Under the pieces are notes generated by a model. It searched no databases, was not told the DNA's origin, and saw only the letters and a list, made by a program, of their open reading frames with translations. 64,000 nt of DNA, taken from Ceratothoa steindachneri (taxonomy: Eukaryota > Arthropoda > Malacostraca > Isopoda > Cymothoidae). The position numbers and the translations under genes were made by a program. How positions within the stretch are numbered: position 1 is the first letter of the stretch; each line of letters starts with the position of its first letter. Below, piece by piece: positions 56,691 to 64,000 of this stretch. Location: NCBI GenBank assembly GCA_963969495.1, contig OZ018333.1:86035256-86099255 (forward strand), read 5' to 3'.

Positions 56691-56898
56691 AATTTTTTGC
56701 CCAAGAAATTCGCGGGTGGCTGATCCGGAAAGCCACATGAAATTAAATCACTTTTTGTTGGTCAGATTGAGGTGGGAGTCCTAGAAAGTGATTTTCGTAT
56801 GGGTGGGGTCCCTCCCCCTTCTTATTGCAGGAATGCTCTCTTGCACATCAGAAAGATCGTGAATGAGAGATTGTAAAATAACATTGTTTCTTTTTCAG
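56691..56898 (+). other. 3' end of the large intron
   Basis: No repeat recognised. Ends with the acceptor 'cattgtttctttttcag' directly before the zinc-finger exon. Confidence 0.5.
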
Positions 56899-58437
56899 AT
56901 GAAATTGCGTTCGTCCCGTAACATTGAGGTTATTCCACAAGTTTGTGGTAGGATATCGCCACCTCGAACCTTTGATTATGACCAAAATTGGACTACTGGT
57001 GTATATTCAAGCTCTGAACGCCCAGAAAAATGCCCCGAAAACAACTCCAAACCTTCCCAGTCGACACGCACAAATTCACATGTGCTCCATCATGCAAGAA
57101 TGAATAAGAAAATCTATAAATGCTGCTCCTGTCCTTATCAGACTGCACAAAGGCGAGCTTTAAGCATACATTTAAGAACCCACACTGATGAGAAGCCTTG
57201 CAAGTGCAACCTACGCCCTTATCAAGCTGCAACGAAAGGACAAGGTACGATGCATCCACTTAATCACACTGGCAAAAAGTCTTTCAAATGCAGCCTTTGC
57301 TCTGATCAAGCCACAACGAAACGTCAGCTAAAACGCCATTCATATACTCACACTGGCGAGAAACCTTTCAAATGCTGCTTTTGCTCTTATCAGGCTGCAA
57401 CAAAAATTAACCTTAAAAGACACGTAATTACTCATACAGGTGAGAAGCTTCTCAAATGCAGACTTTGTCCTTATCAGGCTGCAACTAAATATTATCTTAA
57501 AAGCCATTCCTATACTCACACTGGGGAGAAGCCTTTTAGATGCAGCCTTTGCCCTTATCAAGCTGCAACGAAAGGACAAGTTAAAAGGCATTCACTTATT
57601 CACACTGCTGAGAAACCTTTTAAATGCACCCTCTGCCCATATCAAACTGCAAGAAATGATGATATTAAGAAACATTCCATTACGCACACTGGCGAGATGC
57701 CTTTCAAATGCAGCCTTTGCCCTTATCAGGCTATAACGAAAGTTCAGCTTAAAAGCCATTCATATAATCACACTGCTGAAAAGCCTTTCAAATGCAGTGT
57801 TTGCCCTTATCAGGCTGCAAGGAAATATCTGCTTAAAAGCCATTCATATTGCCATACAGGTGATCAGCCTTTCAAATGCAACTTATGCCCTTATCAAGCC
57901 GCAACGAAAGGTCGGCTTAAAAGCCATTCATATACTCACACTGGCGAGAAACCTTTCAAATGCAGTCTTTGCCCTTATCAGGCTGCAACGAAAAGAGATG
58001 TTATAAGACATTCAACGACTCACACTGGCGAGAAGGCTTTCAAATGCAGTGTTTGCCCTTATCAGGCTGCAACGAAAGGAGCTGTTATACGACATTCAAC
58101 GACTCACACTGGCAAGAAGCCTTTCAAATGCAGCCTTTGCCCTTTTCAAGCTGCAAGGAAAGGTCAGCTTAGAAGCCATTCATATACTCACACTAGCGAG
58201 AAGCCTTTTAAATGCAGCCTTTGCCCTTATCAAGCCGCAACGAAAGGTCAGCTTAAAAGCCATTCTTATACGCACACTGGCGAGAAACCTTTCAAATGCA
58301 ACCTTTGCCCTCATCGAGTTGCAAGGAGATTTCAGCTTAAAGGCCATTCATGTACTCACAGAGGCGAGCAGTCTTTGTCCTTATCAGGATCAGAGAAAGG
58401 ACAATCTTGTGGCACATTTACGAATCTACACCGATGA
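56899..58437 (+). CDS. C2H2 zinc-finger exon (about 15 fingers), last exon
   Basis: The frame begins after a strong acceptor (tttctttttcag) in phase 0, with MKLRSSRNIEVIPQVCG, and stops at TGA 58437. It encodes 512 residues: a ~70-residue leader, then about 15 tandem fingers of 28 residues with TGEKPFKC linkers. Typical unit: FKCSLCPYQAATKGQLKSH and then SYTH. Finger 2 is degenerate (CNLRPYQ: second Cys is Arg). The conserved CPYQAA between the Cys pair and the helix differs from the usual KRAB-type arrays but is typical of arthropod families. Such proteins bind DNA in the nucleus; the target cannot be stated. After finger 15 the frame changes relative to its own finger pattern (see findings). 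Only one of the exons could hold the DNA-binding part, and this one does. Confidence 0.85.
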   Translation: MKLRSSRNIEVIPQVCGRISPPRTFDYDQNWTTGVYSSSERPEKCPENNSKPSQSTRTNSHVLHHARMNKKIYKCCSCPYQTAQRRALSIHLRTHTDEKPCKCNLRPYQAATKGQGTMHPLNHTGKKSFKCSLCSDQATTKRQLKRHSYTHTGEKPFKCCFCSYQAATKINLKRHVITHTGEKLLKCRLCPYQAATKYYLKSHSYTHTGEKPFRCSLCPYQAATKGQVKRHSLIHTAEKPFKCTLCPYQTARNDDIKKHSITHTGEMPFKCSLCPYQAITKVQLKSHSYNHTAEKPFKCSVCPYQAARKYLLKSHSYCHTGDQPFKCNLCPYQAATKGRLKSHSYTHTGEKPFKCSLCPYQAATKRDVIRHSTTHTGEKAFKCSVCPYQAATKGAVIRHSTTHTGKKPFKCSLCPFQAARKGQLRSHSYTHTSEKPFKCSLCPYQAATKGQLKSHSYTHTGEKPFKCNLCPHRVARRFQLKGHSCTHRGEQSLSLSGSEKGQSCGTFTNLHR

Positions 58438-58439
58438 TA

Positions 58440-58445
58440 AATAAA
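58440..58445 (+). terminator. Polyadenylation signal-like AATAAA just after the stop
   Basis: AATAAA begins 3 nt after the TGA. Another AATAAA is at 58691. Which of them, if any, is used is unknown; with the first one the 3' UTR would be very short. Confidence 0.35.
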
Positions 58446-59640
58446 CCTTAAAGAGAATCAAAGTGTCTCAATGCGCTACAAGCGCTGCCTGAACTTTTGC
58501 ACCGTAGGTGAATTTATCGCGCGCAAACAGAAGGATGCTGCCCAACTCAATTTTATTTAACTTTTTTGTGTTGGTCGCATTGTTCGGGGGAGGGAAGGCG
58601 GGGGAAAATAAGGGAATGTCTTTGCTAAAGAGATTTTGAAAATAAGTTATCGAAAGAGGACACTATGAGGGGGTATCTAAGAACTTCGAATAAAATATTA
58701 ACCAAAATGACAAAGGATGACTAGACGTAAACAAGCATGTCATAAAAAAAACTTCCCCAAAAGATAGTGCTGGTGCGCATCATCGACACTACCCGCATGA
58801 CTGGTAGTTTCTGCGGCATCCCTGCCCTTTACCGCCATTACGTATATCGCTCGCAGGGGGCGAAAATTATAGTGCTCGGATTCCCGAGGAAGCGGCCCCC
58901 AGCTGGGTTTAGCTGCCTTTTACCACACTCGCCAGAAGATGATATGGGTAATCTATGAGAAGAAAAAAATATACCTTACTAAACTCCCTTCCTAAACAAC
59001 CAACCTGGTGATAGATAAACTCCACGGGATACACTTGAAAAATTATAGCATAATTTTATTTTCCTGTCATCGTCTTGATCTCAAAATGGCAATGCAAGCC
59101 CACTCCATATCCTTTTAAGAAACCAATTCAGATTAGGGCTTTAAAGAAGAGAAAATCCATCAAATTTGGATTATCTTTCATGACTCGGTAACCGTATTAT
59201 ATTAAAGACGGAATTATATGCTTCATTTTGCTTAATGAGGCATAGATAAGGTGGTCGGTGAGGGGAAGTAGATTTAGTGTCTTCAAGAGTACCCACCCTT
59301 CCACGCTCGTGGTGTTTCCAGAGGCTGAGCGAGACTGCTCCTGCATTGGCGTTGGAGAGGGGCACCGCCCGATCATAAGAGAGGACTTCCAAGTGGAGTT
59401 TTACTATACCTCCTCCATCCTCGACCTTTATTTATAGTCTTATTGTTATGGTATTCGTGGTCTCCTCTTAAGCCCTTTATCTCCTTCCCCCCTTTTCCTG
59501 TCCTCTCCTCCTCCCTCTCTGTGACCTTTTTTTCTTCAAGAGTTTGTGCCAAAGAGGCTCTGGCCTTCTTGTGGAGAAGGGTGTATAGCGTACGAGGAGT
59601 GCAGACGAGCGGCTTAAAAGCTTTGTTTGAATGAGTCTTT
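58446..59640. other. Non-coding stretch after the zinc-finger gene
   Basis: No family recognised. The GC-richer block 59170-59400 and the short ORF 58767-58958 have no motif. Contains a possible 3' UTR in its first part. Confidence 0.4.
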
Positions 59641-59647
59641 TATGAGA

Positions 59648-59720
59648 CTCATGATGGCCGAGTGGATTTGTCGCTGGCTCACAGTGGTCCAGCGACGCGG
59701 GAAGCTGTTCGCAACTCGCT
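59648..59720 (+). mobile_element. tRNA-like head, possible SINE or tRNA relic
   Basis: TGGCCGAGTGG at 59654 is a perfect A box as in tRNA-Leu/Ser. GTCGCTGG and CCAGCGAC form an 8-bp anticodon-arm-like stem, and 'TGTTCGCAACTC' resembles a degraded B box. The stems do not close to a full cloverleaf, so I do not call it a tRNA gene. Confidence 0.4.
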
Positions 59721-60236
59721 TACGCTATTATTTTTTTTCCTTTGCCCCCTCTTCTACTCCCCTATATATAAACTCGTATACGGGTTAGTGGGGGGCTGTT
59801 GCAGCCTGAAAAGGTACTGCAGGTTAAAATTAAGGCGGTGAGAATAGTGGAAGGACCCCACTCTTTGCATGGAGACTCCATGAATTAGGATAATTGATAA
59901 ATTTTGGCTGCAAAAATATAAAGTCTCTCACCTCTGGTGCCTTCTCAGCAAACGGGTATGACAATTCTGTCCAAGTGTCCTCGTTATCCACCTCATCTGA
60001 GTAGTCATCGAGCTGCATAGGAACATCATCAACGTCTTCCTCCTCACTATCTTGCTCTTCAGGGACAGACTTCCTGCGCCTTGCACACTTTTTCTTCTCT
60101 CCTAATACCTTTTCAGCCGCTGCTTTTTTTTTCTCTTCTATATTCTTCCTTTTCGCTGCCTCCATCCTCAGATCTGTGATGGCTTCCTCATTCTCAGTCA
60201 GAATGCAGACCCGTACCCTCTTACGTCCCTTGAGCT

Positions 60237-60330
60237 GCTAAGCCCTGGGGTGACAGGGTCAGCAGTGCTAGGGCCTGAGGTGGCAGGGTCAGAAGTGCTA
60301 GGACCTGAGGTGGCAGGGTCACTGGAGGTT
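60237..60330 (-). repeat. Minisatellite of about 30 bp, three units, in Tigger C-terminal region
   Basis: Units start 'gaccctgccacctcagg' on the - strand and encode DPATSGPSTS-like decapeptides. They lie after an in-frame stop (60348) and before a frameshift to the Lys-rich tail, and may have helped generate both. Confidence 0.75.
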
Positions 60331-61546
60331 CCAGGATCCCCATAGGATCAGGGTTCCACCATCACATCAGCAGGGGACAGGTCATTATTTGGATGCATGG
60401 GAGATTGATCGGGAAGATCTACTTCTGAGTTATGGCCTTCAATTAGTCCTTCCTCTCCATCAGATGAAATTGGAGTAACTTCTACTGCAACATTCACAGG
60501 TGGTGCCGGTCGCTCTATGGATTTATCTGGGAAGATGTTGCGATTGATCAGCCAGATACCAGTCGACCTGAATCCACCGAGAATGTTAGAGGGGCTATTG
60601 TCTTTAGTCCAAGCCTCAGAGGCAAACTCTGGTAACTGGTGCACTGTTATGTGCCCGTTGGGGTGTATGAGAGAATAGTTGTTCAGTACACCACGCAGAA
60701 ACGTCCTGAAGGAACCAAACACACTCACATCCAATGGCTGAAGTTTGTCTGTCGTATGCGGAGGCAAGGTAACAATCACGATACCATGCTTGATCGCAAC
60801 TCCACAACATGGATGTTCATGTGACATTCAGCATTGTCCATGATAAGAAGAATCTTGTTTTCTACACAAGAACCGGACTTCTCATGAATATGCTGGAATC
60901 TATACGAAGCATTCACCATTCATACAGCCATTAGGATGCAATATGCCTTTGGAACCGAAGATCGTGTTCCTCATGAAAGTTGAGTTCCATTTACATCTGG
61001 GAATTATAAACACTGGAGGGATGGACTGCCCCACAGCATTTATAATACCCACAAACGTCATAGTGTTACCTGCGTGGCTACTGGCTGACCCCTCGCACAC
61101 ACAACCTTAACAGGCTTCATAACTGTGGACAAAGAACTCTCATCCAAATTGTATATCCGGTCCAGAGTGAATTCGTACTTCTCCATAGCTAATGTGTAAG
61201 CCTTAAAGAAGGTTTCCACATTAACTTTAAGGCAAAAATCCTGGCAATCGATATGCCTTCCGGAGCCTTCAACACAAGGTTTGGATGACGGTCCATGGAT
61301 GAGTAGTACCATTCTCGCGTTGCCATTCTGTCCTCCCAGGTATCAGGGATGGTCTGGCTCCCACAAGCTTTGGCATACTGGTATACCATCCTTCGCACCT
61401 CGTTCATGGGCAGGCCATAGAGCAGCTTGGATGGTATATTCCATTATGTGCAGCTCCTGTTGTGGGGTGAAAACCCTATTAGTATGGGGCTGCACAGGCA
61501 CATAAGTGACCGCGTCAGACAACTTCTTGGACCGATTGAAGGCAGC

Positions 61547-61801
61547 CTGTAACAAAAGAAATGAATTAGGACTTAGAAGACCATTGCTAAAAAAATGAAA
61601 AGAATAAAATATATCTAGGCTATAAAATAAAGTAAAAAAAAAATAAATATGGTTCTGAAAATGCTGACAGACTTGCCTCTTAAAAGAGGATATGTTAAAC
61701 GAGTCTGGAAACACAGACTGAGGAAGTGAATTCCAGACCTTTAATGTGGCCTAAATGGGATGAATGAATTTTTAAACTTAAAACAAGAGTTGTTTTTTTA
61801 C
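61547..61801 (-). other. Intron-like gap in the Tigger HTH region
   Basis: 255 bp bounded by CAAG|GTAAAA and TTACAG|GCTGCC on the - strand, separating two parts of the DNA-binding domain. AT-rich, no coding signal. Tigger transposases usually lack introns here, so it may be a real intron or a small insertion. Confidence 0.45.
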
Positions 61802-62134
61802 CTTGAGTTCCTCAGCGGCCGCTTTGATGCAATTGGTGCAACCCGGTGCTTGAATGCAGCCTCCAGGTTGGTGCGGTCGAGCTGCTTGTCACTTTTTCTG
61901 ACACTTGCGAAGCATGATGATCAGGCTTCAAGAAGGCAGTAGGCTAGATCTGAAAGACCTAATGACATTAGACATATGAATAGGTAAAGTTGAACCCCCT
62001 CCCCCAAAAAAACAAATTTTCTGTTAGTTTAAGAATTATTATTCTTGTGTATTTCATATTAATAATTAGCTATATATATTACAGTATTTAAACCCTTATT
62101 AGTATTTTGAATAATTTTTTCGAAATCGTAGTGA

Positions 62135-62496
62135 TGTGGTGGTACACCGACCGCCATGCCTCGAAAACCTCCGGTGGTAAAAATCTTTTTTGCAAATTGA
62201 ATATTAATCCTAGAGTCATTCTCATAATCTAAGTTATTTCATGTGCTTATAGCATAATGACACTGATAGCGCATCATAATTCACTAAAAATCACCTTCAA
62301 CTTTACACCAAAAAAACACTGTTCCACTTCATTTAAATGCACTAGTTCACCACCACCATTTATTTTCATAATAATATACATAATCAGTCACTTTTTGTTA
62401 TGTTTTTCCAAGTATTTCAAAGTATATCGAATTTTCAAAATTTTACGCATCGGTTTTCCCCCACATGTTGGCGGTCGATGTTCTCCCGCACCACCA
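62135..62496. repeat. Imperfect inverted repeat, possible MITE
   Basis: 'tggtggtacaccgaccgcca...aaaacc' at 62136-62170 and its approximate inverse at 62452-62495 enclose 280 bp of AT-rich DNA. The core CGACCGCCA/TGGCGGTCG is exact; the flanks need gaps. It is close to the Tigger pseudogene but no target duplication is obvious. Confidence 0.35.
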
Positions 62497-62914
62497 TTTT
62501 TTTCACAACAATGCCATGGTGACCACTTCGAAAGGACGTGCTTCATTTCACTCGATGACATGTCAATATGGATAAATATCGTAATGAATCTTAACTCAAA
62601 ACAAATCACGCCATATTCACCGACGTGAGACACTATATGAGAACCGTGAAAAATAACATCAAACATCCGAAAAATCAATTTTCTTACTTGGTAAACACAG
62701 ACGCCGTGATGGTGGAAACCTGCTGCTCGCATGTTATTGACTGAGGATGGGTGCTGTGTTGGTGGTGAGTGGAGGCGGGCAATTTGAAATAGTTATCGTA
62801 CCGGAGCATTCGGTCGGTATTCCCCCTCATCACCCTACACAGGGTGACTAAAACAAAAGGCTCTATTAAAGTCGCAACCGCCACATTATTTTTAAGGTTC
62901 GAACGACAGGAACT
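62497..62914. other. Non-coding stretch, nothing recognised
   Basis: No ORF with a known motif and no clear repeat structure. Confidence 0.4.
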
Positions 62915-64000
62915 GCCGTAGTATATTAAAGCTGGGTACCTTCGTGTCCCGGTAAGTCCCTACGTCGAACTACCCACAGACCTTGCTTCAATTGTAATCA
63001 ATTTGGACATGTTGGTCGTACCTGTCGACATTCCTGGTCCTGCGTGAATTGTAGTTGTAATTATCATGGCCCGGAATGCACCAAAGCACCATGCTCTGCC
63101 AACTGCGGTGGTACCCACAGTGCTGCGTTCAAAGTATGACCAATAATCTTATATGAAAAGGTGGTCCTCGCTTTGCGCGACTCTGCTTCTGGACGTGAGA
63201 GAGGCTCGCCAACGTGCCCGAGCACAAACCTCTCCTCTTGGCAGTCTCTTCTCAGACGTATTGCGTGACACCGAACGAAACCGACCAGCACATTCGAGTT
63301 CCGACTCACCTGAAGCATCTCCTCCTCATCCATCCACCAGTAGTGTCAGAAGCATTCACTATATACAACCGAAAAATAGCTCTCACACAGATATACCTAA
63401 TGTCGCACCCCTCTCTCTGGCAGCTCAGATTGAAACACTTTAAGACATCAGATGTTATCTGAAAGAATCTTATATATCGACCAGTGAAGGTTCGTCAACC
63501 CTAGCCTGATACCCAAAGCCCAGTAGCAAGAAGAAGGACTCCTCACCTGGGTCATCGACCACCAATAAGCGTGCAGCCTCTGGAGCTGACTCGATAGAGC
63601 CTCGAGAATCTTAAATGGGCTCTTCGCCTGTTGCTGAGTATTCTCTGCCCTCAAGTACGCCCCGCCCTTCACAGGACTTAAGCCTCCTCCCGGTCCAAAC
63701 GGTGGCAGAAAAACAACCAGTTCTTCGTACTTTTCCCAGATCGCCTGCTCCTTCTACTCACCCTCCTACTCATGATCTGATGGAAGCAGATGATATTTCA
63801 ACATCAACAGCCGCGGTTGTTGGATCAGCTCATACATCAAAAGCGCCCTCGGCCCATCAATCTGGATCTACTATCCGAACATCTCTTCTTAACCTTCCGT
63901 TTCCGCCTGGCTGTAAGCCCGAATTACAGTCAATGGTTTCGGCCGGTTCCTCTAAACCATAGAACATACCCCATATCACTGCTCCTTCCAGGATCTATTT
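62915..64000 (+). mobile_element. Third LINE (family C) ORF1 fragment, runs off the window
   Basis: Starts at about 'aagctgggtacc' (62929), equal to the 'KAGYLNIPVKPYI' block of family B (41180). Three knuckles follow at 62981-63130: CFNCNQFGHVGRTC, a CVNC-type knuckle and CSANCGGTHSAAF. Then a Ser/Pro-rich tail with frameshifts. Alignment to B and A is partial, so this is a related but distinct LINE. Its 5' part is truncated and ORF2 would be beyond 64000. Confidence 0.7.

Larger units (their letters stand above)
18326..56898 (+). other. Inferred 38.6-kb intron filled with nested transposons
   Basis: Donor GAAAAG|GTAATT at 18325 and acceptor 'tttctttttcag' at 56887-56898 join two phase-0 exons with compatible content. 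All DNA between them that I can classify is transposable-element derived. The link is inferred: there could instead be two genes, the upstream one ending in an unrecognised exon. Confidence 0.55.
59830..61915 (-). pseudogene. Tigger/pogo-like DDE transposase, disrupted
   Basis: Reading on the - strand: an N-terminal helix-turn-helix start ('MLRKCQKK' at 61915; 'IKAAAEELK' at 61820), a gap 61801-61547 with GTAAAA...TTACAG ends, then 'KKLSDAVTYVPVQPHTNRVF' (61520), 'PDTWEDRMATREWYYSSMDR' (61340), core blocks 'RIYNLDESSLSTVMKPVKVV' (61155, first Asp), 'ILLIMDNAECHMNIHV' (60845, second Asp), 'LPPHTTDKLQPLDVSVFGSF' (60755) and a C-terminal acidic part (60165-59830). It would cut and paste its own element. 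At least four frameshifts and stops. The length, about 2.1 kb, fits Tigger/TIGD-type genes. No terminal repeats were identified. Confidence 0.8.

Noticed and set aside
57280..58340. Regular ~84-bp repeats that could suggest a satellite or CRISPR-like array
   Set aside because: They are tandem zinc-finger units in one open frame with conserved Cys/His spacing.
59170..59400. GC-richer block tested by eye on the - strand as an snRNA or 5S rRNA
   Set aside because: No match to the conserved starts or Sm-site layout of U1, U2, U4, U5, U6, U11 or U12, nor to 5S rRNA.

Overview
This window is eukaryotic, almost certainly arthropod, and I lean towards a decapod crustacean. It contains a spliced C2H2 zinc-finger gene, two long (AT)n microsatellites, several animal-type transposon classes and tRNA-derived SINE-like sequence. 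The CCCH/PHD-type ORF1 of one LINE and the gypsy pol protein resemble elements I associate with decapods. That species call is inference. All similarity statements were made by eye between copies in the window or from remembered family motifs.

Host content. One multi-exon gene on the + strand is well supported. Three small upstream exons (16827-16904, 17049-17180, 18167-18325) and a large zinc-finger exon (56899-58437) all begin and end in phase 0. The last intron is about 38.6 kb and is packed with nested transposable elements. The true 5' end of the gene is not visible.

Mobile elements. I use these working names. Family A is a LINE with ORF1 (CCHC knuckles), ORF2 (endonuclease, RT, RNase H) and an A-rich tail, of I/R1-like type. 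Its copies are at 1-2763 (old), 5469-12311, 14662-15408, 19447-20962 plus 23363-23628, 20963-23362, 34685-40301, 42094-43421, 48173-53361 and 53362-56690. Family B is a second LINE of similar design, with one copy split by family A (3656-5468 and 12312-14650) and one near full-length copy (34321-47457) carrying two family A insertions. A third, related ORF1 fragment starts near 62915. Every A, B and C copy lies on the + strand. On the - strand are a broken gypsy pol (48172 down to 23738, interrupted twice), a CR1/Daphne-like LINE (29183 to 24893) and a Tigger/pogo transposase pseudogene (61915-59830). On the + strand are two piggyBac transposase relics (15409-16361 and 30181-31803).

Stratigraphy. 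The order can be read from nesting and target-site duplications. The gypsy element was broken by a TTAA-flanked segment with piggyBac and Daphne sequence, and by LINE B. LINE B was then hit by full-length LINE A in its 5' UTR (15-bp duplication) and by a truncated A in ORF1 (13-bp duplication). Another A copy (20963-23362) sits inside an older A copy with a 12-bp duplication. A copy 5469-12311 sits inside the first B copy with loss of about 1.07 kb of target.

Most interesting signals: (1) the gypsy pol carries an OTU-like cysteine-protease relic followed by a retropepsin-like domain between RNase H and integrase; (2) families A and B share a GC-rich 5'-terminal motif that can fold as a pseudoknot, with one compensatory double transversion and a truncation that stops at its edge; (3) family A has conserved 5' UTR and 3' UTR hairpins; (4) the zinc-finger gene spans a 38.6-kb transposon-filled intron and has a frameshift in its last finger; (5) there is a near-perfect palindrome with about 172-bp arms at 32287-32666. 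I see no intact autonomous transposon ORF, rRNA, functional tRNA or CRISPR array.
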